The position numbers and the translations under genes were made by a program. Under the pieces are notes generated by a model, which was given only the letters and a program-made list of their open reading frames with translations, was not told the DNA's origin and searched no databases. A stretch of 64,000 nt of DNA, from positions 71,964,501-72,028,500 of the forward strand of contig JAZBRS010000014.1 in the NCBI GenBank assembly GCA_037176725.1, written 5' to 3'. The DNA comes from Posidonia oceanica. Its lineage: Eukaryota > Streptophyta > Magnoliopsida > Alismatales > Posidoniaceae. Shown here piece after piece: positions 33,001 through 45,300 of this stretch. How positions within the stretch are numbered: position 1 is the first letter of the stretch; each line of letters opens with the position of its first letter.

Positions 33001-33880
33001 AGCAGATTTGGCAGAACCTTTGGCAGATTTGACAGTCTCTGATGTTCCCACAGTCTTGTCAGCATCACCAGTACCAACTCCAGCATCACCAGTACCAACT
33101 CAGGCGCAGCCAGTCAGTCCGCCCGCAACCGCTGTCGCATCGGTACAACTGTCACCCTCTCAGGAGGGTCAATCACTGAGTCCAGTCAGCAGCGTGACTC
33201 AGCCCTTTTCAGTAACCACATCTCAGCCAGCTTAGTCAGTCACGCCTTCTCCTGCCGTACAACAGCAACTCTCATGGCAGGACCCTATGGCGTCGGAGGC
33301 CATGTTCTCACCATCATCACCAGTCGCAGAGGATCAGCCGAGCATCACAGTCTCCCGGCCCTTGAGCCTTCAGAAGAGCACCTCTGCCTACCCTCCGACT
33401 GCGGCAGTAACCCTGGCAGCGTACCCATCTGTGGCCCCGCTGACCAGCCTGTTCGGATCTCCCATGCCGAGGCTATCACTATCAGGCGTGCCTGTGAGTC
33501 AGACCACGCAAATACCAGGAACAGCAATCCATCTTGCAGCCGAGCCAGCGCCGCAGGCCCTCGGCGCCTACTATGTCGACTCACCCTCAGATGAGCAAGA
33601 AAGAGGGGCGATAGAAGCCCTGGTCGATTCGTGGATGTCTGATTTGGAGCTACTGTACCAAGAACAGCTCGAATCCATAGTAGAAGACCTGGCACAGCAC
33701 CGAGCCGCAGAAAGGAAACGAAAAGCCGTAGTTACGGATCCTCCTCTGCGAGAGGACCACACCTCCATCATGGCCCTGAAAGAAAACTCAGTAATGCTGA
33801 ACTCCCCTAAACCAGACGAGCTCATTACCCTTCAACCCGAAGGTGGGTCTAGGTGGCTCGTGCAGCACATGCCTCACTAG
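30033..33880 (+). pseudogene. gag-pro: gag-pro of element O, continued after the insertion
   Basis: This is one reading frame without frameshifts relative to Y. It carries the rest of the capsid domain (HLKAYCGDLAQLQADE at about 30038), an asparagine-rich run, the C-x2-H-x4-H-x4-C array (CDFHRSVGHSTDNC, about 30925), HLLxxPQ repeats, the protease with LVDNGSGLNVCPL (about 32080) and a G-patch-like stretch (about 32595). In-frame stops: TGA 31616, TAG 31973, TAA 32048, TAG 32570, TGA 32669, TAG 33233, TAG 33878. Several replace CAG or CGA codons of Y. Around 33640 the frame is open where Y has TAA 13885, so gag-pro and pol were one continuous frame in the ancestor. Confidence 0.9.
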
Positions 33881-36800
33881 GGCAAGATAGCCGGTGGCAG
33901 TATCCAGATCAGCTGCCAGTCCGACATACCCTCCACCAGCACATTAGCAGACTCAGAGGAGGAGGCACCAGCAGATCACGCAGCAGCAGTAACCAAACAG
34001 AAAGCAGAATCAGTAACAGAGTTGTCAGTGGTCTCAGTAGCCGGGCCGTCAACAGTATCAGTCGCAGAATCGGTAAGGCCTTCAGTTGTATCAGCAGAAC
34101 ATGCAGCAGTGTCATCAGCTGCAGAACAGACAAAGGAAGTCACCAGAGCAGAGGTCGTGCACCGGAGATATAGAAACACTCGAGTAGGCGTGACCATCTT
34201 GAGGCATCACCAGGGCCAAGAAGCAGAACATCTACACTCCTTCGATGTAACAAACCCCACATTCGAAAAGGAGGTCCTCTCAGAACTTGTTGCTTATGGA
34301 GAAGAAGACAATACAGGCGAGGATGAGAATGATGACCCATCGCCTGAGTTTCGGCCCTATGACAATGATCCAGAAGGTCCCAACCTGCATGTTGAGGAAG
34401 AAACAGAGGTTATTAACCTCGACACAGCCGAAGAAACCAAAGAAGTTCGCATCAGTGCCCTACTATCACCCTAGGCCAGAATAGAGTTCATTGCGTTCCT
34501 GAAAGAGTATGCAGATGTCTTCGCCTGGACTTATGAAGACATGGTTGGCCTCGATGTCGAAATAGTGGTCCATAACTTGCCCTTGAAGCCAGACGCCAAG
34601 CCAGTAAAGCAGAAATTGAGAAGATGGCGACCACAATGGCTGCTCATGATCAAGGAAGAGATAATGAAGCAGCTTGATGTCAATTTTCTGAAGGTCGTCC
34701 TTTACCTTGAGTGGCTTGCGAACATCATGCCAGTGCCCAAGAAAGATGGTCGGATCCGGATATGTATCGACTACAGGGACCTGAACAAGGCAAGTCCCAA
34801 GGACGATTTCCCATTGCCTCACATTGACGTCCTAGTCGTCAACACTGCGGGCTACAAAATGCTATCCTTTATGGACGGTTTCTCCGGCTATAATCAGATC
34901 AAGATGGCAGAAGAAGACATGGAAAAGACCTCATTCATCACCCCCTGGGGGGTCTTCTGTTATCAAGTTATGCCGTTTGGGTTGAAGAATGCTGGCGCAA
35001 CTTATCAGAGGGCCATGACTACGCTTTTCCACGACCTCATGCACCAAGAAGTGGAGGTCTATGTAGATGACATGATTGCGAAGACCAAAGAGCCTAAGGA
35101 TCACCTTGCTTGCCTGAAGAAGCTCTTTGACCGTTTGAGAAAATACAGACTGAGGCTTAACCCCAGTAAATGCGTGTTTGAGGTTTCATCTGGCAAACTT
35201 CTGGGCTACATTGTTAGCCAAAGGGGGATTGAAGTGGACCCGTTGAAAGCAAAAGCCATCGTGGACATGCCACCCCCTAGAACCGAGATGGAGGTTCGAG
35301 GCCTACTTGGGCGTTTACAGTATATCAGTCGCTTCATTGCACAGCTTACGCCCATCTGCGAGCCTATCTTCAAACTCTTGAGGAAGAACGCACAAATCAA
35401 CTGGAACGAGGAGTGTCTGGCCGCATTTGATAAAATCAAGCAACTGCTGTTCAAACCTCCTGTCCTGGTCCCTCCCACGCTAGGAAGACCTTTGCTCCTC
35501 TACCTTTCTACTACGCAGCAATCCATGGGCGCCGTCTTGGGCCAACACGACAGATCTGGTAGGAAGGAGCGCGCTATCTACTACCTGAGCAAGAAGTTCA
35601 ATGAATGCGAGGCCAGGTACAGCACGATGGAGAAGACCTGTCTGTCCCTTGTCTGGGCCGCACAGAAACTGAGGCATTATATGATGGCATACGCAGTTCA
35701 GCTCTTGTGCCGGCATGATCCTATCAAGTTTCTCTTCCAAAAGCCGGCTTTGGTGGGCAGATGTGTCAAGTGGCAGGTGCTGTTATCTCAGTACGACATC
35801 ACCTTCGTCACACAGAGGTCTATGAAGGGCCAGGCTATGGCAGATCACCTTGCGGACTTTCCTTTGCCTGAATACCAGCCACTCCAGACACAGTTCTCTG
35901 ACGAGGACATTCTCTTTGCAATGGAGGACTCAGAGGAGAAAGACGCTGAGGAGCAAGAGCAGTGGCAGCTGTACTTTGACGGCACTGTCAACAAAAAGGG
36001 TCGAGGCATAGGCGCAGTACTGACCACGCCCCAGGGGCAGATGATTCCTTTTGCGAGGAAGTTGACTTTCCCATGCACAAACAATGAGGCAGAATATGAA
36101 GCGTGCATCCTGGGTTTGAAAGTCGCCCTCGAGCATAAGGCGCAGAAGTCGAATGTACATGGCGATGCCATGCTGGTGATCTCTCAAGTGAATGGCGACT
36201 GGAAGACGAAGGACCCATAACTTGTGCCATATCACGAATGCTTGCTGAGGCTGATAGAAGAGTTCGGGAGCATCAATTTCGCATACATGAACAGGGCAAA
36301 GAATGCGTATGCAGACGCACTAGCAACCCTGGCATCCTGGCTCAGTATACCAGAAGATAGCACGGTGGATATGTCAGTCACCCGTATAGAGGAGCCTGCG
36401 CATTGCTTGAATATAGAGGAAGCAGATACGACAGAAGAGTGGCCATGGTATTACGACATTAAAGCATTCCTGGAATCCGACAGCCTTCCGCCTGACACCA
36501 CTGTAGAAGATAAGAGGACTTTGGCGCGTCTGGCGTCAAAATATGTGTTAGGGGCTGGGCAGCTGTATAGAAGGTCGTACAATCAGATGCTATTACGCTG
36601 CCTGGACAAGCCAGAGGCTGATACGCTAATGCTTCAAGTACATGCAGGAACCTGTGGCCCGCACATGAATGGCGTCCTCTTAGCCAAGAAGATCATGCTC
36701 CAAGGATACTTCTGGCAAACCATGGAGGCGGACTGCTGCCGGTTCGTGCGTAAATGCCACAACTGTCAGGTACATGATAATTTTATCAAGGCTCCCCCTC

Positions 36801-37687
36801 ATCAGCTGCATAACATGTCCTCGCCATGGCCTTTCTCCACCTGAGGGATCGACGTCATTGGCGCAATACATCCCGCTGCTTCAAACGGCCACCGCTTCAT
36901 CATGGTAGCAATTGACTACTTCACTAAGTGGATGGAAGCAGCCTCTTACAGAACAGTCACCACGGTGGTAACAGAAAGGTTCATCAGGAACAATATCGTC
37001 GCCCGATACGGGGTCCCTTACTCCATCATCTCTAACAATGGCACGAACTTCATTACCAAAAGAACTGAGGAATTCCTACAAAGTCTCAAGATCTAGCATC
37101 ACAGGTCCTCGCCTTATCGGCCGTAGATGAATGGAGCAGTGGAGTCTGCTAATAAAAACATCATCAAAATAATGAAGAAGATGGCAGAAACCCACAAGGA
37201 TTGGCATGATAAGCTCCCGTACGCGCTCTGGGCATACAGGACATCAATCCGGACCTCAACAGGGGTCACCCCGTACTCCCTGGTGTACGGCATGGAAGCA
37301 GTATTACCCGTCGAAGTAGAGATCCCCTCACTACGGATCCTACGAGAAGCCGAGCTGGAAGAGGCAGAATGGGTCGAAGACCGATGCATCCAGCTGAATC
37401 TGATTGATGAGCACAGACTACAAGCCATGCACAATGCTCACTGTTACCAGAAGCGAATGGCTAGAGCGTTCTTGAAGAAAGTCCGACCTAGAAGCTTCTA
37501 GCCAGGGGATCTCGTTTTGCGCGCCATTCACTTACAGGACGGTCGAGGCAAATTCCGACCTAACTGGCGTGGCCCCTTCGTGGTTAAACAGATCTTCTCA
37601 GGCGGTGCAGTTACTCTTGAGGACATGGACCAGGTCGAGCAGTCCGAGCCGGTCAACTTGTGCTACCTCAAGAAGTACTATCAGTAG
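33881..37687 (+). pseudogene. pol: pol of element O: reverse transcriptase, RNase H domains, integrase
   Basis: Same frame as gag-pro. The reverse transcriptase catalytic YVDD is at 35060-35071. The ancestral RNase H follows, then the Tat-type RNase H (LYFDGTVNKKGRGIGAV, about 35970). Integrase has VHAGTCGPH, the first Asp in GIDVIG, and ESANKN with the catalytic Glu near 37145. The second catalytic Asp position reads SNNGTNF (about 37030), so that Asp is replaced by Asn. Stops: TAG 34472, TAA 36218, TGA 36842, TAG 37094, TAG 37124, TAG 37499. The natural end is TAG 37685-37687. Over about 7.6 kb of gag-pro-pol there is no frameshift, only substitutions. Confidence 0.9.
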
Positions 37688-38973
37688 CTGAGAGTAATCA
37701 TTGCGGATCTTTCCTCCCACCTTTTTGTACTCCCACCACTCGCGTGTTTTTTGTACCTCTTCTCGCTTTATCTCCCCCACACATCAGTTCATCCTATCTC
37801 CTGCATTTTTTGTCATTACGGCACTCCCGTGTATTTCTTCTTTCATCCCGTTTGCAATCCTCATCAAATCACGCATTGCATACTGCCCGTGATGAAAATC
37901 GGAGGTGCTTGCCTGCTGCGGAAGGGGTCTCCCGACCTCACCTGATACTACTTAGATGTCTTAGCTAGTAAGGGAGCCACTACTCAGTGAGAGCGGGCGA
38001 AATGTCCAAACACCTAAGGACTTACACTCCCAGAAGAATGCTAGGCATTAGCCAGAAAGTAATACGTGTCTAAGCCTAGATGCACAAGAAAAGAAAGAAA
38101 GAGAGAGCCAGCCCCCAAAAGGCCCTGACACCCATTTCCTCTAGGGTAGGGATAGTAGAGACCTGCAAGCCAAAAAAAAGAAGAATGAAAAAAAAGAAAA
38201 AAGAAAAAGAAAAAAAAACAGCAAAAAAAAAGAAGAGAATGATAGAGAAGGAAAAGGAGAGGAACAAAGGTCCACTCCCAAAAATGAAGGCAGGCCGGGG
38301 TAATCCCACACCTCTCGCCTACCCCGGAAAAGAGTCAAAGTTCGGGTCAGGTCCTCCTTGTTTCCAAAATGGGAATGAGGAGAGCCCTACACGCCAACAT
38401 AAAAAAGGGAAGGAAAAGGTAGGAGTGAGTGTAAGTCCTTGAGAGTTCGGCACGGAGCTTGTCCTCTCTACACCACCACCAAACATCACCAACACCCTTT
38501 CCTAGAGTGCCACCAACAAGTTAGGAGTCTGAGTAGAGTCCAGTGAGTCAGAGACCGCTCCCTTCCTATACAGCAGGCACCAAAGCACCCCCGATGCTGA
38601 GGGCAAACTACACCAATCACGCATGCATTTGCATTTCCAGTCATCTCCCCTCCCTCTAATCACCCTACTCTGCAAAGCTTACTCCAGCGCTGAGACAGTA
38701 CTCCTACTCAGCACGCGTTGGCATCGTCAGGCTGCGACGACCCAGGCCTCCTGCCCATCCCCGCCGTGCCAACAGAATCCCTTTGCTTATATGTGTTTAA
38801 ATGCCATGATCTGAATGCTTACTGCTGAATGCGTTGAACTGTTCTTACCAGCTTCAGAATCTGCTTTCCCTCAGTAGTTTTGTGCCTGTATGAGGTCTAA
38901 TAATTCACAGTCTTGGCAACAGGTATCTGAAGATTTTACGACAGCCGTCTGCCTACATTCTGCAATCCACGCA
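37688..38973 (+). other. Non-coding spacer between pol and the extra ORF in O
   Basis: Homologous in layout to 17915-19456 of Y: a CT-rich start, A/G-rich tracts at about 38080-38280, and a CA-rich part near 38460-38620. It lacks the long A run and the 18-bp units of Y. No conserved ORF. Confidence 0.7.
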
Positions 38974-40176
38974 ATGGGTTTCTCCACTCTGGTGACCCCG
39001 ACACACTGTTCTGAGACCCTGCGAGGGTGGATCGGCAAGCTTACCCAAGATGACTGCGAGAAGCTGCGCCTGTGGGGCATTCCAACCAAATTGCTAAAGG
39101 CTGCTGACGTAGAGGTGAGCCGCCATCTTTTGTGCACTGCCGCGAGGTTCTGGAAACCGGCACACCATGTCTTCCGTTTTGGCAGAACTGAATTAACACC
39201 AATATTGGAGGAAGTGCGCCAGATCTGTGGCTTTTCCAAGATCTTGGGACCGCCCATCTTCATGAGGCGTGACGGATACATCGCAGTCCTGAAATAGCTG
39301 ACTGGGCTCTCTACTCGAAGTTGCCAGCAAAGACTGATTTGCACCAGTAGGCCCACGCCCCTACTTTGCCTAGCATATTTTGATGATACTGTGGAAAAGC
39401 ACGCTGAACTCGGAGACGAGCTGTGGCTTCGAGGATTTGTTACCCGTTTCCTAGGCGAGCTGGTTTTTACTCATGGCAAGATAACGGTGGCCTTCGAGAT
39501 CGCTGAAATAGCACTCGCTGTGGTGACTCGCCAGATAGACCTGGCACCGGTTGTTCTGGCAGAAACATACCGCGGACTGGACCGCATTTCGCATCGCTGC
39601 CGCCACTTTCATGGTTGCGGAGCGCTTATTCAGGTCTGGCTGGCCGCACACACCGAGATAGATCTTCTGAGCCCCCAAGTACATGCTTTCGAGGCCTACT
39701 GCAACAGCAGCCATGCCAATACAGTTAAGAGCGTCAAGGAAGAGTACGAGAGGTTATCAGGACTGACAGATGACACAGTAACCTGGCACATCATCCCTTC
39801 TATGGCCGAACCATTCACTGTCTTCTTCAGCACGCCCGACATGCGGCTGATTGTGCTGCCAGGATTCACCGCGGGTGTGGAATACCACCCTATCAGGGTC
39901 ATGCGCTAGTTCGATTTCCAGCAGCACGCCTTTATCGATAGCACAGCACCGAGGCTCCTTCAAGCATATCCCCTCAGTACAACTGCCTCGACGAAGGAAC
40001 TGGCCAATCTGATGCAGCATGGTGTGCGATCAACAGACATCGCGGCTACATGAGGCATGGGGTGTACTCCTGAGTACGTCACCGAGGTGCAGGACCTCTG
40101 GCCCTTCGATGAGATCCCGCCAAGCGGTCCCTTATTCCCTGACTCTGGAAAATCAAAGAAGGCCCGAATCAGCTAG
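38974..40176 (+). pseudogene. Additional 3' ORF of O, plant mobile domain/DUF7745-like, with three stops
   Basis: It starts at ATG 38974 and ends at TAG 40174-40176, the same length as the ORF of Y (401 codons), with no frameshift. In-frame stops lie at TAG 39295-39297 (CAA in Y), TAG 39907-39909 (CAG in Y) and TGA 40051-40053. The conserved segments LRLWGIPTKLL, ARFWKPAHHVFRF and GFSKILGPP are kept. The equal length and frame in two diverged copies suggest that the ancestral protein was under selection. It is not functional here. Confidence 0.85.
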
Positions 40177-40610
40177 AGCCATTATGCAATTGTCGCTCAG
40201 TTTCCTTTCAAGTTGTGTTGTATTTTCTGGCCTGCCACAGGCATGTAACCAACAGTTCTATCAATGCAAAAGTGTTTTGCACTGGCTGCTCGCATTTCAA
40301 AGTTGCTTAATGCATTCCATGCTCCTTACCAGTCATATCCGGGGGCCCCTGGCCTGACTTGTTGCCCGCATGACGCAGGAAAGTCCTCAGAAAACGACCC
40401 AGACTCCGAGACCTTCGCGGACCCGCACCGTCAAATCCTGCTGCCAGACATCCCCAGCTGAGTCTCCGTCGGGCTGGTACCCCCTAACTACTCGTTTGAC
40501 AAACACGTTAGTTTTGTCCATCTTTCGCTCTTCGATACCGGGGACGCTTCGGCTAGCCCCTGGTATCATCCTGATACCAGGGGCATCTTTTCAGATGCCC
40601 TGCGGTATCT
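40177..40610 (+). repeat. Hairpin-rich 3'UTR block of O
   Basis: Counterpart of 20830-21610 in Y, but much shorter. It includes GGCTGGTACCCCC-type words and the 12-bp hairpin CCCCTGGTATCA (40557-40568)/TGATACCAGGGG (40572-40583). An upstream GATACCGGGG (about 40534-40543) can compete for the first arm. Confidence 0.7.
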
Positions 40611-40970
40611 CATCTGTATCATCCATTTCCTCTTTGCCGGCCGATAAGTCTGATATCTTATCATTCCTTTATTTCCTCTTTGCCGGCCGATAAGTCCGAT
40701 ATCTTATCATTTCTTTCCTTTTGCCGGCCGATAAGTCCGATATCTTATCATTCTTTCATTTCCTCTTTGCCGGCCGATAAGTCGGATATCTTATCATTTC
40801 TTTCCTTTTGCCGGCCGATAAGTCCGACGCCTTATCATTTCTTCCCTTTTGCCGGCCGATAAGTCTGATATCTTATCATTTCTTTCCTTTTGCCGGCCGA
40901 TAAGTCCGATATCTTATCATCATTCTTTCACTCCCTCTTTGCTGGCTGATAAGTCCGATATCTTATCAAT
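40611..40970 (+). repeat. GATAAG/CTTATC hairpin repeats of O (about eight units)
   Basis: Units of 33-52 bases contain GCCGGCCGATAAGTCC and then GATATCTTATC. One unit has GACGC instead of GATAT in the loop while both stems are kept. The last unit has GCTGGCTGATAAG, where CGG/CCG becomes TGG/CCG, a G-U pair. Confidence 0.85.
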
Positions 40971-41124
40971 CAATCAATCAATCAATCAAACAATCACTGC
41001 TCTTTTCGGTTGATAGGACCGTAAACTATCATTCTCTTGGCTGATGATCCAAAACTCATCCTGGGCTGATAACCAAAACTATCCCACAGTTGTGTTATAC
41101 GGCTGACATCCAGTAACTGTCACT

Positions 41125-41227
41125 CGTAATTGCCCCTTCCGGTTGATAGGACCGTAAACTATCACTCTTGGCTGATGATCCAAAACTCATCCTGGGCTGA
41201 TAACCAAAACTATCACTGGCAATTACG
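41125..41227 (+). repeat. Structured module A of O
   Basis: Closing stem CGTAATTGCC (41125-41134) with GGCAATTACG (41218-41227): 10 of 10 pairs. It encloses three motifs. Confidence 0.8.
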
Positions 41228-41257
41228 TTATACGGCTGATATCCAGTAACTATCCCT

Positions 41258-41359
41258 TGCAATTGCTCTTTCCGGTTGATAGGACCGTAAACTATCATTC
41301 TCTGGCTGATGATCCAAAACTCATCCTGGGCTGATATCCAAAACTATCTCGCAATTGCA
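41258..41359 (+). repeat. Structured module B of O
   Basis: Closing stem TGCAATTGC (41258-41266) with GCAATTGCA (41351-41359): 9 pairs, the same sequence as module B of Y. It encloses three motifs. Confidence 0.75.
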
Positions 41360-41389
41360 TTATACGGTTGATATCCAGTAACTATCACT

Positions 41390-41519
41390 CGCAAACACCC
41401 TTTCCGGTTGATAGGACCGTAAACTATCACTTCCGGTTGATAGGACCGTAAACTATCACTCTTGGCTGATGATCCAAAACTCATCATGGGCTGATATCCA
41501 AAACTATCACGGGTTTGCG
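41390..41519 (+). repeat. Structured module C of O
   Basis: Closing stem CGCAAACACCC (41390-41400) with GGGTTTGCG (41511-41519): 9 pairs with one bulged A. The sequence is unlike the modules of Y. It encloses four motifs. Confidence 0.75.
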
Positions 41520-41549
41520 TTATACGGTTGATATCCAGTAACTATCCCT

Positions 41550-41653
41550 CATAATTGCACCTTCTAGTTGATAGGACTGTAAACTATCAGTCTCTGGCTG
41601 ATGATCCAAAACTCATCCTGGGTTGATAACCAAAACTATCACTTGCAATTATG
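41550..41653 (+). repeat. Structured module D of O
   Basis: Closing stem CATAATTGCA (41550-41559) with TGCAATTATG (41644-41653): 10 of 10 pairs. It encloses three motifs. Confidence 0.8.
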
Positions 41654-41838
41654 TTATACGGCTGATATCCAGTAACTATCACTCACAACTGCACTTTCCG
41701 GTTGATAGGACCGTAAACTATTGCTTCCGGTTGATAGGACCGTAAACTATCGCTTCTGGTTGATAGGACCGTAAACTATCCCTCTCGGCTGATGACTCGA
41801 AACTCATCCCTCTGGCTGATAAGTCCGATATCTTATCG

Positions 41839-42282
41839 CCTCCTTCGCGCGACTTCGTTCCAAAAGACGGAGCCCCGCATCCCTCCGCGTCGGGAGAGGG
41901 TCCCCCGCTCCCGTCGCACCTCTGAAGTTTTGGTTACCCCTTTTCTGCGCGGCTCCAGCCGCCTTGCTTGCTTGCTCCCTCGGGCAAGAGCAAGCAGCCT
42001 TTTGTTTCCTTCTTGCTGTGCAGGTTTGGACTTACCAAGTTCCGCGGCACGCTGCAGCTCCCCCTCCAGCATCCTGCTACACCGGCTCTTCGGTCGCGTC
42101 ACCTGCGTTCGGTACTAACTCCGGCACTAACCTCTGCATTGCATCCGCATTCGCATGCATCGCATACATCGCATTCCATCCATCTGCACCTGCACTTTGC
42201 ATTGCGGCAACGATCTACGACGTTCGGCGCATCCGCCGAATAAGTGGCTCACGCCGATAGCAATCCTCTGCTCCCACCGGTC
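41839..42282 (+). other. Unique 3'UTR tail of O
   Basis: Repeat-free counterpart of 23649-24125 in Y, with GCAT-rich words at 42120-42200. Overlapping ORFs of up to 108 codons are not kept in Y and are not called. Confidence 0.65.
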
Positions 42283-42366
42283 AGATGGGGTGTCTCGTCA
42301 ACCCTAAGCAGCGGCCTCGCTTCGCTTGACCTCGCTCAGGGAGGGGCATCTGTTGACACCCCATTT
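42283..42366 (+). promoter_or_regulatory. Polypurine tract of O with bracketing inverted repeats
   Basis: Polypurine tract AGGGAGGGGC (42338-42347), then ATC and the LTR start at 42351. AGATGGGGTGTC (42283-42294) pairs with GACACCCCATTT (42355-42366); the C-to-T change relative to Y leaves a G-U pair. The inner CCCTAAGC/GCTCAGGG stem has one mismatch. Confidence 0.7.
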
Positions 42367-45300
42367 TGACAGGCCGGATCGATTGGAATCTTCTGGTGGC
42401 TTCTGAACCCAAACTAAGGTCCGAACTCACACCTTTTTTCTTCCTCTTTCCCCTCAAAACAAGCCCAAACTCAACCAAAGATTACCCCCTTTCCCGAACC
42501 CGAAAACTAACCAAACTCCATAGGAAAAGTCACCCCTCATGACTTAGCAAACCCACTAAAAGGCCCATAAAATTTCAAACCAAAACCACTCCCAAAAATC
42601 CTAGAAAACTTAGGCAAAACTACCCCTTTTCTACACCTCACAACCCCTACAAAACTTTCTCAAAACTAGACCAAAACGCTGGGAGCAAGACTAGAAATCC
42701 TAGACCACACACCCGCCAAATTTCACCCCTTTTCGAAACCTCTAAGACCTCCTTTCGCCCAAATTATCGTTTTCTCTCTCCTAGATTATTCTTTTCTCTC
42801 TCCTCTCTCTCTCCTGATTATCCTCCTTCTTTTCACCTCCTTCTCTCCCTCTTTTTTGCCTGACTGTGGGCCCCCCTTGTGCTCTCATCTGTTCTCAACC
42901 TTATTCCTATTTTTATCTTATTTTTACCATTTTCTTTGATTTTCAAAAAATTACTTTCCTTCAGCCCCTTTCTTTCCTCTCTATTCCTCCATTCCTCTCT
43001 TTCCTTCTTCCTTTCAGTTTCCCTTTCTTTTCTCTTACTAAACCCCTAAAAATCCTTAAAAATCCTTCAAATCAAAACAAAAGAAAAATAATTAAAAAAC
43101 ATTAAACAAACAATTAAAAACCTAAACCTAACTAAATCTAGCCAAAATGGAAAATCAAGAATGCAACTAAACAATGCGAAACAAACCAAAAGAAAATGCT
43201 GTAAAATCAAGGAAAAAACCAAAAAACAATCAAAACAAGTCAAAGTAAGAACCCTACTGAAAAACAATCGAAAACAATCCCTAAAAAGAAAAGAAAGCAA
43301 TTAAAAATGCCAAGACAACTAATTAAGAAAGAAGAAGGAACCTAACAAATATAAGGGGAAGAACACAAGAACCAAATTAAAAGGAAAGAAGGAAAATGAT
43401 CCAAAAACACCCAACTAAAAATTTAACAAGAAAACCTAACACGAAAAGGAAATTAATTAAAAGAACCCAACAAGCAAAAATCAAAAGCAAACCCAGAAGA
43501 CTTAAGCAAGAAAAGAGGACCAAGATCAGAAATACAAAATCAACTCTAACTAATTTAAAACCAACTTTAAAAAAATCTTAACTAACATCCCAGGTACTTA
43601 ACAAGGAAAACATAATTAGAAAACAACTTAAAAGACTTAACAAACATTTAATCAAAATCAAAAGCAAATCAAAATAAACAAAATTCTAAAAACCCTAATC
43701 AAAACTAAACCTCTTTAAACCCAATTAATTAATAAAAAAAATCATTAAAAACTTAATCAAGGTTCCAACTTAAAACACAATCACTCTAAGAACCTTTTCC
43801 TATTTTGCTTTATTTTTATTTTATTTTTATCTAATTTACTTCTCTCCCTACTCTTCTTCTTTTCTTTCTTCCTTTTCATTTTTTCTTTTCTTTTCTGATT
43901 TCTTGGGCCCAGTCCGGCCCACCTCTCCTCTCCTCCTTCCTTTCTTTTCCTTTCTTTTTTCTTTTTTCTTTTCGCGCGCGCAGGCCCGGCCCACGGCTGC
44001 TTCCACTCCTCTCCCCTTCTTCTTCCTCTCCCGCCTCCCTCTGATTTCTCTGCGCCCTTCCTTTTCTGCCACAGTCAGCCTCTGCTGTCGACAGCACCGT
44101 CCTCGCATCTCCTGCCCCTGCGCGCCTCGCACGCCTCCTGCTCAGCCCAGACCGGCGTGCGCCGACCTCTGCCCGTGCTCCTACCACGCCCTCTCCGAGC
44201 CGTTAGTGGCTGCCAGGGGACCTGCAGGTCTGATCGATCGTGAGCCATCCGAACAGACCAGAAGAACACCCCTGGACTGCCCGGAAGGACGCACTTCTTC
44301 CTTGCACTCCCCCAGCCTGAGAGAGAGAAAGAAATCCTCCCCAGTTCCGCCGAGAGGTCCAGAAGCTCCTCCTCTTCGTTTCACTGCAGACCAAGACCGG
44401 AAACACCCTCGAAATCTCTCTGAATTCCTCCCCGAATCTCACCCAACATCCAACAGTCCTCCACCCCCCTTCCACAGCCAAAAACCAATCCAAGGAACCC
44501 CCCAAACACCAGAAAATCCTCACAGAACCCAACTTCACCTCCTCCCAAAATTCCCAGCACCTCTGCCCACCGAATCATCCCAAACTCCACCGCCCAACTC
44601 CCTGAAACACCACCTTCCTAAGCCACCCGAACATTAGCCTTCATTCTCCTCACAGACCAAACCCCCCACAACAAACAGTCATCCCCATTTTCTGCCCGAA
44701 ATCAACCCAACACCAATCTCCTTCTCCTGCAATTCACAGATCCTTCCAACCATCCAGAACCCATCACCGAGGTTCCAGAAGTCCACCGGTAGCTTCCAAT
44801 CAATCCAGAGAGCAGCGTACACTCCCCCCCACCTCCGGCTGACTTCTGTGCACCCAAAACTTCCGTTCTTCGCTCCTGTCTGCAAAGCTTCACTCTAACC
44901 GTTTAGGAAGCACCGGAGGACCACACGGAGACGTTCCAGACGTCTGCAAGCCACCAGCGACGCTTCCAGCAGCCGGACAGACCTCGCCGGCATCTGCTGA
45001 AATGGCCTGCGTCGGGGGAGCGCACCGGACGCCAGAACAGGTATCTCTCTTCTCCCCATAGCTAACCTCCCCCCTCTTCTGCTTCCTAACCCCTCAAATC
45101 GAGGTTTCCATTCTTCCTTCGCCGGGTCAGCGCCGCCGCTGACCCGTCTTCTCCGGCGAGCTCCGAGCTCGCCTCGCCGCTTCGGTCTGCCGAAAGCTGC
45201 CCCGCCGGTTGTCCCAGCTCCGCACGACCCTCAGGAACGCAACCCTGCCCTCAGATCTCGCCGACGTCGCGCCGTTCGACCGGTCTGCTCCAGAGTTCTC

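Larger units (their letters stand above)
41008..41838 (+). repeat. Array of pseudoknot-like motifs in the 3'UTR of O
   Basis: Same topology as in Y with another motif mix: CGGT/ACCG with GATAG/CTATC, TTGG/CCAA with GATGA/TCATC, TGG/CCA with GATA/TATC, and TTATACGG spacers with ACGG/CCaGT. Four modules with their own closing stems are listed separately. A stem F (CAGTTGTG 41087-41094 with CACAACTG 41684-41691) encloses the set, as in Y. At about 41705-41722 the S2 pair is GATAG/CTATT, which keeps pairing only as G-U on the plus-strand RNA. Confidence 0.85.
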
